Source: Actinomycetes bacterium (GTDB lineage: Bacteria; Actinomycetota; Acidimicrobiia; Acidimicrobiales; Palsa-688). Taken from it: a stretch of DNA of 27,713 nucleotides. Location: contig JAKAXN010000012.1 in the NCBI GenBank assembly GCA_021816565.1, forward strand, positions 1 through 27,713. Reading direction: 5' to 3'. The position numbers and the translations under genes are program-made. The notes under the pieces were generated by a model that worked only from the letters and a program-made list of their open reading frames with translations, did not search any database and was not told the DNA's origin. Shown piece by piece: positions 1-6,785 of the stretch. The number at the start of each line of letters is the position of its first letter. Within the stretch, counting starts at the first letter, position 1.

Positions 1-1263
1 GTCGACCACGACCACCGACGAGTGGCGGGTGTCGACCAGCCGCTGGGCCACCTCGGTGACCCCGGCGTGGGAGGGCACCGACACCGGGTCCCCCTCCGGC
101 AGCAGGTCGCCGACGGGGCGGTCGTTGGTGGCGATGGCCAGGCCATAGAGGGGCAGGTCGCCGATCAGCCGCCCGTCCTCGTCGACGACCGCGATGCCGT
201 CCACGTCTCCGGAGTGCTCCTGCTCCTTGCGCAGGCGCCGGCGGATGGAGCGCACCGTCTCGTCCGGGGTGGCCAGCACCAAGGTGGTGGTCATGAAGCC
301 GCCGGCCCGGTCCTCCTCGTAGCCGAGCAGATCCGACAGCTGCTCCGCCTGGTCGGGGTCCATGTGTTCGAGCAGCTCCTGCCGCTCGACGTCCTCGAGG
401 TCCCGCAGGGCGTCGACCGCCTCGTCGGGCTCCATCCGGGCCACCAGGGCCGCGGCCTCCTCGGGCGGGGTCTCCCGCAGCAGGGCCCCCAGCTCGTCGG
501 GGTCCATCTCCTCCAGGGCGTCGGCGGCCTTCTCCGGCTCCAGGCTGGCCAGCAGCTCCTGGCGGGCGTCGCGGCCCAGGTCCTCCAGGAGATCGGCCAG
601 CTCACCGGGCCGGAGGCGCCGCAGCTCGTCGTGGGACGCCCGCAGCCGGACGTTCGGGACCTCGCTCCCGAACGGCCGGATGGTCGCCCAGTCGATCACC
701 TTCTCCGGGGTGGGGACCCCTCGCCACTTCTTCGGGCCGAGCCGGCGCAGGAGGGTCTGGGCGCTGATGTCCACCCCCACCAGCCGCAGGACCGGCGCCC
801 CGGCCCCCGGGATGGGTGCCACGTAGAGGTCGGCCGGCCGGATGACCTGTACGCCGTCGACGTCCACCAGCTGATGGTCGAGCACGTCCCGCCCGAGGAG
901 CACCTCGCCCTCTCGCCGGGCGAAGTCCACCAGGCTCAGCCGGGCCGACCCGAGCAGCGTGACGTTGCTGCGCGCCACCGACGCCACCTGGGCCATGGGC
1001 GCGAAGGACCGCCGGCCCCCGATCTTCAGGACCAGCCCGGTGAGCGCCGGGTAGGCCTCCTGGCCGTCCCAGCGGGCGACCACGTCCAGCACCCGGCCCA
1101 CCGGGTCCCCGGCCTGGTTGACCACCGGGCTGCCCACCAGGCCGGCCACCGAGATGAGGCTGTCGCGGATGGACCGCACGGCCAGCAGGCGCTTCTGGCG
1201 GTGGCGCCGGGCGGTGCGGATCGGGCGGGTCGGGTTGGCGATTAGACGGGGGCGCTGCAACAT
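1..1263 (-). CDS. PRC-barrel / MgtE N-terminal / CBS domain protein (3' end cut by window edge)
   Basis: Translating the minus strand from the ATG at 1263 gives an open frame of 421 codons that runs off the left edge. A basic N-terminus is followed by two PRC-barrel-like segments (roughly residues 35-100 and 115-170, each beginning with a 'G..V....G..VG.V.DVV'-like strand). From about residue 215 comes an acidic helical repeat region typical of the MgtE intracellular N domain ('LADLLEDLG', 'DALEEMDPDE', 'ALVARMEPDEAVD', 'LLGYEEDRAGGFM'). CBS repeats follow from about 325. In MgtE channels the N and CBS domains sense cytosolic Mg2+. Actinobacteria also have soluble proteins with this layout and no channel domain; the C-terminus is outside the window, so the two cannot be told apart here. 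A weak Shine-Dalgarno (GAGG) lies about 6 nt before the ATG. The haemoglobin gene is upstream in the same direction. Confidence 0.85.
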   Translation of the reverse strand, partial: MLQRPRLIANPTRPIRTARRHRQKRLLAVRSIRDSLISVAGLVGSPVVNQAGDPVGRVLDVVARWDGQEAYPALTGLVLKIGGRRSFAPMAQVASVARSNVTLLGSARLSLVDFARREGEVLLGRDVLDHQLVDVDGVQVIRPADLYVAPIPGAGAPVLRLVGVDISAQTLLRRLGPKKWRGVPTPEKVIDWATIRPFGSEVPNVRLRASHDELRRLRPGELADLLEDLGRDARQELLASLEPEKAADALEEMDPDELGALLRETPPEEAAALVARMEPDEAVDALRDLEDVERQELLEHMDPDQAEQLSDLLGYEEDRAGGFMTTTLVLATPDETVRSIRRRLRKEQEHSGDVDGIAVVDEDGRLIGDLPLYGLAIATNDRPVGDLLPEGDPVSVPSHAGVTEVAQRLVDTRHSSVVVVD

Positions 1264-1404
1264 GGCCGACCTCGACAGGGGACCCCGAGGGGTGACGGTG
1301 ATAGCTGCTCGGGCGGTGAGCCAGGTCAAGCTACCAGCCGGAGTAGCCGGCCCCGTCCCTGATGTCCGCAGGTGGCGGTGCGGGGCGCCCGGGCGTCGCC
1401 GGGA

Positions 1405-1794
1405 TCAGGCCGGCCGGTTGACCAGGTGCTCCGCTGCGGTGGTGAGATACCCGAGGAGCTGCACCTCGTCCAGGGGTGCCAGACCGGCTTCCTTGACCGC
1501 TTCGGTCATGTGGTGCAACCAGGCGTCGCGCTCCGCCGGGCCTATGGCGAAAGGGACGTGACGCATCCGCAGCCGGGGTGCCCCCCGGGTGGCGTTGTAG
1601 GTAGCCGGACCGCCCCAGTACTGGACCAGGAACAGCTCCAGATGGAGCCGGGCCGCTTCGAAGCCCTCCTCATCGTCGGGGTAGAGGCGCCGCAGCACCG
1701 GGTCGCCCGCCACCCCGTCGTAGAAGCGGCGGGTGAGGGTCTCGAAGAATGGTCGGCCGCCGACGCGGTCGTAGAGCGTGGAGCTGTCGGTCAT
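1405..1794 (-). CDS. glbO: group II truncated haemoglobin (GlbO-like)
   Basis: A 129-aa protein that should bind haem in a 2-on-2 globin fold, with roles in O2 binding or NO/peroxide detoxification in related actinobacteria. Seen in the sequence: the 'LYDRVGG' start, 'RRFYDGV' with the B10 tyrosine at Y25, 'LFLVQYWGGP', then 'LRMRHVPFAIG' with the proximal F8 histidine at H79, and W92 at the group II G8 position. Length and motif order match the family. The frame stays open upstream to 2001, but homology begins at the ATG at 1794, and the extension is low-complexity sequence overlapping the divergent promoter region. No clear ribosome-binding site precedes the ATG, so translation may be leaderless. 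The gene reads toward the PRC/MgtE_N gene, 141 nt away. Confidence 0.92.
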   Translation of the reverse strand: MTDSSTLYDRVGGRPFFETLTRRFYDGVAGDPVLRRLYPDDEEGFEAARLHLELFLVQYWGGPATYNATRGAPRLRMRHVPFAIGPAERDAWLHHMTEAVKEAGLAPLDEVQLLGYLTTAAEHLVNRPA

Positions 1795-1890
1795 TTCGTG
1801 TCCGGGTCGTACCTGTGGGAGGTCCGGGCCGCGGGCCCGTCGGGGACCCTCCCTCCAGGGAGGATACCCGCCCGCCGCCCGCCGGCTACC

Positions 1891-1896
1891 TAGACT
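1891..1896 (+). promoter_or_regulatory. -10 box TAGACT of a leaderless promoter
   Basis: TAGACT lies 7 nt before the in-frame GTG at 1904, placing the expected transcription start at or next to the start codon. No convincing -35 box is visible. It matches the pattern seen before several other genes in this window. Confidence 0.5.
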
Positions 1897-1903
1897 GACG
1901 GCG

Positions 1904-2296
1904 GTGCGCAGCCGGGGGAGGGCAGCGGGGGAGGGGTCGGCGTCGAACCGATCGCGTCGGGGTGCCGCCATGGTGAGCGTCGCGGCTGCGACCGTCGCCA
2001 TCGCCGCCGGGTGCGGGTCGGGATCATCGGCGGCGACCTCGCAGGCCGACAGCGCCTACCTCTCCCAGGTCCACGACCAGGCTCCTGAGATCGCCACGTA
2101 CCGCAGCGACACCCAGCTGGTCAGGTTGGGCCACGCCGTCTGCGACGGCTTCGCGGCCGGCGCCTCCTACGTGGAGCTGGCCGACCGGATGGCTCTTCTC
2201 GAGGGATCACGCCCGTTGCCGTCGCAGGATCTGGGCGCGGTCATCACCTCGGCGGTGGACAACTACTGCCCGAGGTACAGCGACCGGACGTCCTGA
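1904..2296 (+). CDS. small DUF732-like lipoprotein
   Basis: With the GTG at 1904 the product is 130 aa. The N-terminus is arginine-rich, followed by a short hydrophobic stretch ('MVSVAAATVAIAAGC') ending in a lipobox with the acylated cysteine at C37. After a Ser/Ala-rich linker comes a compact domain with 'LVRLGHAVCDGFAAG' and 'ITSAVDNYCPRYSD'. Two cysteines spaced in this way, with 'G...C.....G' and 'A....CP', are typical of DUF732 proteins exported by actinobacteria; their function is unknown. An alternative ATG at 1970 would leave a signal peptide without a charged n-region, so GTG 1904 with its TAGACT box is preferred. The 3' end overlaps the convergent FHA gene by 34 nt. Confidence 0.72.
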   Translation: MRSRGRAAGEGSASNRSRRGAAMVSVAAATVAIAAGCGSGSSAATSQADSAYLSQVHDQAPEIATYRSDTQLVRLGHAVCDGFAAGASYVELADRMALLEGSRPLPSQDLGAVITSAVDNYCPRYSDRTS

Positions 2297-3633
2297 CCGT
2301 CGGGGGCCGGTTCGGGACCGCCAGGCCCCGTGCCGGGACCCGGTGGCCGGGCCCCGGCTATCCACGGCGTCAGGAAGGTGGCCACCCGCTGGCCGAAGGC
2401 GATGTGGGTGCCCGGCTGGAGCACCCGCGGCTGGTAGGCCCGCAGCTTCTCCCACGCCGTGGACTCCGGGCCGTACAGGAACGTCCCGCCGGGAGATTCC
2501 CGGTCGGTCAGGACCACGTCCCAGTCGTGCAGGCGGATCTCGGCGTGGCTGGTCGCGACCTGGGTTCCCTCCAGGCGGAGGGGGCGGGCCAGGCCCCCCC
2601 TGACCGTCGGATCGAGCGTCGGATCGGTTCCGACCAGATAGCCGCTCTCCAGCCGGTACACCTCCCCGTCGTCGAGAACCAGGCAGCCCAGGGCCGGGCG
2701 GGTGCCGCTGACGTTGTAGGCGTCCTCGTCGGTGATCGGCGTGTCGCAGCGCACGCACAGCGGTGTCCCGGGCCGGTTGAGGTGACCTCGCCGGCACACC
2801 ACCCCGGCCACGACCGGAGCCCCGGGGACCGGTCGGCCGGGCGTTCCGCCGGCGGGCAGCGGGGGATAGGCCACCACCCGCGACCTCACCTGGGCGGACC
2901 GCAGGTCGACGGGGGCCGGCTCATCCGGGCGGGCGACCGGCCCGGACGGTGCCGCTTCGACCGGCGCCGGGGCGCCTGAGGGGACCAGGGCCGTCGGCGC
3001 TCCACCGGCCGTCGGGCCGGCCGGAGACGGTTCTCCGACCACCCGCTCCCCGGGTGACGGAACCGTGGCCGCCGGGGGTTCCGGCGAAGTCGCTCCGGCG
3101 GTGGCCGGGCCCGCCTCGACGGTCGCCATGGCGGTCCGGCCGCCGACCTCTGTCGGGGCCGGCTCGCTGCTGCGGGCCGGGACCAGGACGAACCCGCCAC
3201 CGGGCACCACGCCGGCCTCCAGATCCCACACCGAATCGGGCGAGATCGCCGGTAGGGAGGTGCCGACGGGGGTCACGGCCAGGCTGGGTGAGGGCCGCAG
3301 GGCGGCGCGCCGCCACCCCGGCCACGGGTCGGGGGCGATCCAGCGACTGCCGTCCCACACCTGCACCGGGCCGTGGAGCAGGGCCGCCCATCCCTCCGGG
3401 CTCGGGCCGACCACCGCGAACGCCACGTCGGGCTCGGGGTCGCGGTCCTCGATGACCCCGGCCAGGTGATCGGTCAGCTGCTGCCCTCCGGCTGTCGCGC
3501 CCGCCAGGTTCCGGGCCGATACGGCCAGGAAGCTGATCAGGCCCGGCGACGCGGACGGGGCCGCCCAGGCGGCCACCGATCCGTAACGGATCACCGTTCC
3601 GGGGCCTGCGGTCACCTCCAGCCGCTCGATCAT
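2263..3633 (-). CDS. FHA-domain protein with zinc ribbon (456 aa)
   Basis: Starts at ATG 3633, overlapping the stop of the kinase-like gene by 4 nt (ATGA), so the two are translationally coupled. Residues 1-150 form an unrecognised globular region. Residues 150-265 are a Pro/Ala-rich, probably disordered linker. A C4-type zinc ribbon follows ('CRRGH', then 'CVRCDTPI'), and the last 120 residues form an FHA domain with 'TSHAEIRLHDWDVVLTD' and 'SPGGTFL'. FHA domains bind phosphothreonine. Here the usual GR at the first binding loop reads 'VGTDP', and the Asn of the later loop is Gly, so classical phosphopeptide binding is doubtful. The frame remains open upstream to 3873, but that stretch lies inside the kinase-like gene. 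The product probably partners with it. Confidence 0.82.
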   Translation of the reverse strand: MIERLEVTAGPGTVIRYGSVAAWAAPSASPGLISFLAVSARNLAGATAGGQQLTDHLAGVIEDRDPEPDVAFAVVGPSPEGWAALLHGPVQVWDGSRWIAPDPWPGWRRAALRPSPSLAVTPVGTSLPAISPDSVWDLEAGVVPGGGFVLVPARSSEPAPTEVGGRTAMATVEAGPATAGATSPEPPAATVPSPGERVVGEPSPAGPTAGGAPTALVPSGAPAPVEAAPSGPVARPDEPAPVDLRSAQVRSRVVAYPPLPAGGTPGRPVPGAPVVAGVVCRRGHLNRPGTPLCVRCDTPITDEDAYNVSGTRPALGCLVLDDGEVYRLESGYLVGTDPTLDPTVRGGLARPLRLEGTQVATSHAEIRLHDWDVVLTDRESPGGTFLYGPESTAWEKLRAYQPRVLQPGTHIAFGQRVATFLTPWIAGARPPGPGTGPGGPEPAPDGQDVRSLYLGQ

Positions 3634-4439
3634 CCGCCCGCCCCCAGTCCTGTCAGCGTCCGGGCCACCTCGGCCGCGGTGTCGGGGCGATCCGCCGGAT
3701 CGGTGGCGAGGCAGCGGCTGACCAGGTCCCGGACCCCCTCGTCGAGATCCGGGTCCAGCTCGGGGCGGGTGAACATGACCCGCTGCACGGCGGTGACCGG
3801 CTGGTCGGAGTCGATGCCCGGGTACAGCGGCCGGTCGCTGAGCGCCAGGTGCAGGGTGGCGCCGAGCGACCACACGTCGCTGCTGCGCGCCGGTGATTCG
3901 CCCCGCAGCAGGTCCGGATCGAGGGCCGACAGCGCCGGGGCCGACGTGGCCTGCACGGCGAAGCCCTCCGGCCGGTCGAGCCGGGGGGGCGCCAGGACCG
4001 GTCCCCGGGCGGTCAGGAGCACCGACCCCGGGCCGATGGAGCCGTGGGCCAGTCCGGCCTCGTGGAGGGCGTGGGCGGCCCGGGCCGCGGCGGCCACCGC
4101 CTCTATGCGGCCCGCCCGGCTCAGGGTGTCGGAGTCGGCGGTCACCGGCTCGGCCAGGCTGCCGCCGGTGGCGGCCTCACAGCTGATGTACGCCCCCTGC
4201 CCGGCCCGGTCCACACCTACCTCGATCATGGCCCGCAGGTCCGGGCCCGGTACCGCCGCCAGCCGGACCATCGTGTCGCTCCACTGCGCCCAGCGGTCCG
4301 CGGCGACCGGTAGCTCCGTCACCTCCACCGGATCGTCCCATGCCAGGCGGGTCGGGGGGCGGCACAGGTACCGCGTCCCCTCGCCCGGAGACCCCGGCAG
4401 TACCTCCAGCACCTCGTAGTCGGCAATCGACGGCCGCAA
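3630..4439 (-). CDS. Ser/Thr kinase-like pseudokinase (269 aa)
   Basis: TTG start at 4439 with a perfect AGGAGG 6 nt upstream. The fold of a PknB-type kinase is recognisable, including the αF region 'SSDVWSLGATLHLAL' and the C-lobe end 'LVSRCLATDPADRPDTAAEV'. The catalytic residues are missing. The β3 'VAIK' lysine position reads 'VEVTELP', the HRD loop reads 'AHGSIGPGSVLL', and the DFG position reads 'LAPPRLDR'. The Gly-rich loop is only partly kept ('LPGSPGEGT'). No TM segment is visible. Such pseudokinases usually act as scaffolds; the mycobacterial MviN pseudokinase domain binding FhaA is the nearest known analogue in principle. The downstream overlapped FHA gene supports a complex. An apparent upstream extension of the frame to 5657 is the antisense of the ParA and hydrolase genes. 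Confidence 0.85.
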   Translation of the reverse strand: MRPSIADYEVLEVLPGSPGEGTRYLCRPPTRLAWDDPVEVTELPVAADRWAQWSDTMVRLAAVPGPDLRAMIEVGVDRAGQGAYISCEAATGGSLAEPVTADSDTLSRAGRIEAVAAAARAAHALHEAGLAHGSIGPGSVLLTARGPVLAPPRLDRPEGFAVQATSAPALSALDPDLLRGESPARSSDVWSLGATLHLALSDRPLYPGIDSDQPVTAVQRVMFTRPELDPDLDEGVRDLVSRCLATDPADRPDTAAEVARTLTGLGAGG

Positions 4440-4445
4440 GTGGTT

Positions 4446-4451
4446 CCTCCT
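4446..4451 (-). promoter_or_regulatory. Shine-Dalgarno AGGAGG deciding a TTG start
   Basis: AGGAGG on the minus strand, 6 nt before TTG 4439. It is the best ribosome-binding site nearby and fixes the start of the pseudokinase gene, which otherwise has no ATG or GTG at the right place. Confidence 0.75.
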
Positions 4452-4517
4452 CTTCCGCGCTCCACGAGAGTACCGGGACCCGGACTGGACTTCTCCATCG
4501 GGATAACATGGAACATC

Positions 4518-5501
4518 ATGAAAAAGCAGATTGTGGCCATGTTTCTGGGGGCGGCTGCCTGCTCCCTGACCGGTCCGGTGGTGGCCCTGATCGGAGTCGC
4601 CGCGCTGGGCCGGCCGTCCGCTCCGGCGGCCTGGACGACGGCTGGCCCCGCGGGGCCGCCGGTCCCGGCCCGGATGCTCCGCCTCTATGCCGCCGCGGCC
4701 GGCGTCTGTCCCGGTCTGCCCTGGGAGGTGCTGGCCGCCATCGGGACCGTCGAGTCGGCCAACGGGACGGCGTCGCTGCCCGGTGTGCACCGGGGTCGCA
4801 ACCCGGCCGGGGCGGAGGGGCCGATGCAGTTCGAGCCGGCGACCTTCGCGGCCTTCGACCGTCCCGTTCCTCCGGGCGGGGTCTCGCCTCCGAGTCCCTA
4901 CGACCCGGTCGACGCGGTCTACGCCGCAGCCCGGATGCTCTGCGCCGACGGCGCAAGCGACCCGGCCCGGTTGGGGGCCGCCGTGTTCGACTACAACCAC
5001 TCGGCGTCCTACGTGGCCCAGGTGTTGGCTGTGGCCCGGTCGCTGGGCCTCGGGCCGTTCGGTCCGGCACCGGCCGGGGACCGGGCGGTCGAGTACGCCC
5101 TGGCCCAGGTCGGCACGCCGTACCGCTGGGGGGGCGAGACCCCGGGGGTGGGTTTCGACTGCTCCGGGCTGACCCAGGCCGCCTACGCCTCGGCCGGCGT
5201 GGTCCTGCCCCGGGTGGCGCAGGACCAGTTCCGGGCCGGCCCGGCCGTCCCCGACGGTGCACCGCTGGCCCCGGGCGACCTGGTCTTTTTCGGCCCGACC
5301 CCGGCGACGGCGACCCACGTCGGGCTGGTGGTCGACCCGGCCGGCCTCATGGTCGACGCCCCCCATCCCGGCGCCGCCGTGCGGGTGGAGCCGTTCCCGA
5401 CCGTGGTGGGCCGCCCCTGGGGCGGTGACCTGTACCTCGGCGCCACCGCTCCTGCCATGGCCGCCCCCGATCCGACCGGGGTCCCGCCCGGGCCCCGTTA
5501 G
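4518..5501 (+). CDS. secreted lytic transglycosylase-NlpC/P60 peptidoglycan hydrolase
   Basis: A 327-aa protein starting at ATG 4518 ('MKKQIVAMF'), with a basic n-region and a hydrophobic segment (about residues 4-30) that serves as signal peptide or anchor. Residues 52-175 are a lysozyme-like transglycosylase domain: catalytic Glu E79 in 'IGTVESANG', then 'GPMQFEPATF' and 'FDYNHSASYV'. Residues 186-310 are NlpC/P60: C215 in 'GFDCSGLTQAAY', H267 in 'THVGLVV' and H283 in 'DAPHPGA'. It should cut both glycan strands and stem peptides in the cell wall. It is divergent from the pseudokinase/FHA pair with only 78 nt between starts, so the two units share a control region. A TAACAT box (4503-4508) could be its -10 element. 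ParA follows 10 nt after the stop. Confidence 0.93.
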   Translation: MKKQIVAMFLGAAACSLTGPVVALIGVAALGRPSAPAAWTTAGPAGPPVPARMLRLYAAAAGVCPGLPWEVLAAIGTVESANGTASLPGVHRGRNPAGAEGPMQFEPATFAAFDRPVPPGGVSPPSPYDPVDAVYAAARMLCADGASDPARLGAAVFDYNHSASYVAQVLAVARSLGLGPFGPAPAGDRAVEYALAQVGTPYRWGGETPGVGFDCSGLTQAAYASAGVVLPRVAQDQFRAGPAVPDGAPLAPGDLVFFGPTPATATHVGLVVDPAGLMVDAPHPGAAVRVEPFPTVVGRPWGGDLYLGATAPAMAAPDPTGVPPGPR

Positions 5502-5504
5502 GCT
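5499..5504 (+). promoter_or_regulatory. -10 box TAGGCT of a leaderless promoter for parA-like gene
   Basis: TAGGCT lies 7 nt before GTG 5512 and overlaps the last bases of the hydrolase gene (stop 5499-5501). It gives the ParA gene its own possible leaderless transcript in addition to read-through. No -35 box is evident. Confidence 0.5.
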
Positions 5505-5511
5505 GGTGGCT

Positions 5512-6291
5512 GTGACGCAGACAGTCGCGGTCGCCAACCAGAAGGGTGGCGTGGCCAAGACCACCACAGTGCACTCGTTGGGCGCCGCGCTGGCCGAGAA
5601 AGGCCGACGGGTCCTGCTCGTCGACCTGGACCCCCAGGCCTGCCTGACGTTCTCCATGGGCGTGGACCCCGACGCCCTCGACGTCTCCCTCTACGAGGTC
5701 CTGACCGGCAAAGCGGACGTGACCGACGCCAGGCGCCACGTCGACGGCATGGACCTCCTGCCGTCGAGCATCGACATGGCCGGTGCCGAGGTGCACCTGC
5801 TGACCCGGCCGGGCCGGGAGTACGCCCTGAGCCGGGCTCTCGACGTCATCCGCAGCGATTACGACTTCGTCCTCATCGACTGCCCGCCTTCGCTCGGCAT
5901 CTTGACCATCAACGGCCTCACCGCCGCCGGCGGGGTGCTGGTGCCGCTGCAGTGCGAGACCCTCAGCCACCGGGGGGTAGGGCAGCTGATGGAGACCATC
6001 GCCGATGTGCGGTCCTTCACCAACCCCGGCCTGGAGGTGGTGGGCGTGGTCGCCACCATGTTCGATCCCCGGACCCGCCTGGCCCAGGAGACCCTGGCCG
6101 CGGTCGGCACCAACTACGGGCTGGCCGTGCTCGAGCCCCCGGTGCCGAAGTCGGTGCGGGTGGCGGAGGCCCCCGGCCGGGGTTGCTCGGTGCTGCAGCA
6201 CGCCCCGCGATCCCCGAGCGCCGAGGCCTACCGGGCGCTGGCCGCGCTGATCGACTCGCAGCCGGCGGGCCGCAAGGGCCGCTCCCGGTGA
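5512..6291 (+). CDS. ParA/Soj-family ATPase, orphan
   Basis: A 259-aa protein beginning at GTG 5512. The deviant Walker A motif 'KGGVAKTTT' (signature lysine K11), 'LLVDLDPQACLTFSMG' and 'VLIDCPPSLGILTING' identify a ParA-type P-loop ATPase. These dimerise with ATP, bind DNA non-specifically and position chromosomes or protein cargos. Length matches short chromosomal ParAs without an HTH domain. No ParB and no parS-like palindromes are seen nearby. Instead the stop overlaps (GTGA) the start of a small zinc-ribbon protein, which is the obvious candidate partner. Whether it segregates DNA or places another complex, such as the wall hydrolase encoded just upstream, cannot be decided from sequence. 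Confidence 0.92.
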   Translation: MTQTVAVANQKGGVAKTTTVHSLGAALAEKGRRVLLVDLDPQACLTFSMGVDPDALDVSLYEVLTGKADVTDARRHVDGMDLLPSSIDMAGAEVHLLTRPGREYALSRALDVIRSDYDFVLIDCPPSLGILTINGLTAAGGVLVPLQCETLSHRGVGQLMETIADVRSFTNPGLEVVGVVATMFDPRTRLAQETLAAVGTNYGLAVLEPPVPKSVRVAEAPGRGCSVLQHAPRSPSAEAYRALAALIDSQPAGRKGRSR

Positions 6292-6746
6292 GCGACCGGC
6301 CCGGCAACCAGTCAGGACCCGGCTCGCGACCGGGCCGGCGGGCCCTGTTCTCGGGACCCTACGACTCGGGGCTGGCGACCGGTGAGGGTGGCGACCCGCC
6401 GGAGCGGACCACCGGTGAGGACCGCAGCGCAGCGTCCCGGCCCGGCGCCGCCGGGGACGAGCCGCGGGGCCGGCGGGCGTTCTTCTCCGGAGCGGCCCCG
6501 GCCGAGCGGACTCCCGGCCCGGCCGGGGCCGACGGCCCGGAGATCCACGCCGGGATCACGACCGTCGTGGTGGAGTGCCGGACGTGCCTGGGCCGCACCC
6601 CGATGTCGCTACCGGGTCTGGCCGCTTCGCTGTTGCCTTCGCTGTGGTTGCCCACCAGGCCGTGGCCCCGCCTCATGCGCTGCCCGGCCTGCCAGCGGGT
6701 CTCGTGGTGCCGGATCGAGTGGCCCCGCCTGCGCGGCGCCGACTGA
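6288..6746 (+). CDS. small zinc-ribbon protein with duplicated GRRA(L/F)FSG motif
   Basis: A 152-aa protein, GTG start at 6288, overlapping the ParA stop by 4 nt. Residues 1-85 look disordered (Gly, Pro, Arg, acidic) but contain the same short motif twice: 'GRRALFSGP' at 16-24 and 'GRRAFFSGA' at 61-69. Residues 88-150 form a four-cysteine zinc ribbon (C97, C100, C132, C135) with an intervening hydrophobic stretch 'LAASLLPSLWLPTRPWP'. I do not recognise a named family. Known ParA partners such as ParB and MinE stimulate their ATPase through short basic N-terminal peptides, so these two basic motifs may contact the ParA encoded upstream; that is inference. The stop codon lies in a 14-bp tandem duplication. 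Confidence 0.75.
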   Translation: MSDRPGNQSGPGSRPGRRALFSGPYDSGLATGEGGDPPERTTGEDRSAASRPGAAGDEPRGRRAFFSGAAPAERTPGPAGADGPEIHAGITTVVVECRTCLGRTPMSLPGLAASLLPSLWLPTRPWPRLMRCPACQRVSWCRIEWPRLRGAD

Positions 6747-6760
6747 GCGGCGCCGACTGA
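6733..6760 (+). repeat. perfect 14-bp tandem duplication across a stop codon
   Basis: The unit GCGGCGCCGACTGA occurs twice head to tail (6733-6746, 6747-6760). It carries the last codons and TGA of the zinc-ribbon gene, so the second copy is non-coding and ends with the same TGA. It looks like a recent replication-slippage duplication. Confidence 0.9.
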
Positions 6761-6785
6761 GCGGACCGGGTCCGGCCTCCCCTCC

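Noticed and set aside
22..1245. A 407-codon plus-strand frame
   Set aside because: Low-complexity, His/Gln/Gly/Arg-rich translation; it is the antisense of the PRC/MgtE_N/CBS gene, whose minus-strand translation shows clear domain motifs.
4440..5657. Minus-strand extension of the pseudokinase frame upstream of 4439
   Set aside because: The translation is arginine-rich without domains and is antisense to the hydrolase and ParA genes; the AGGAGG before TTG 4439 marks the real start.
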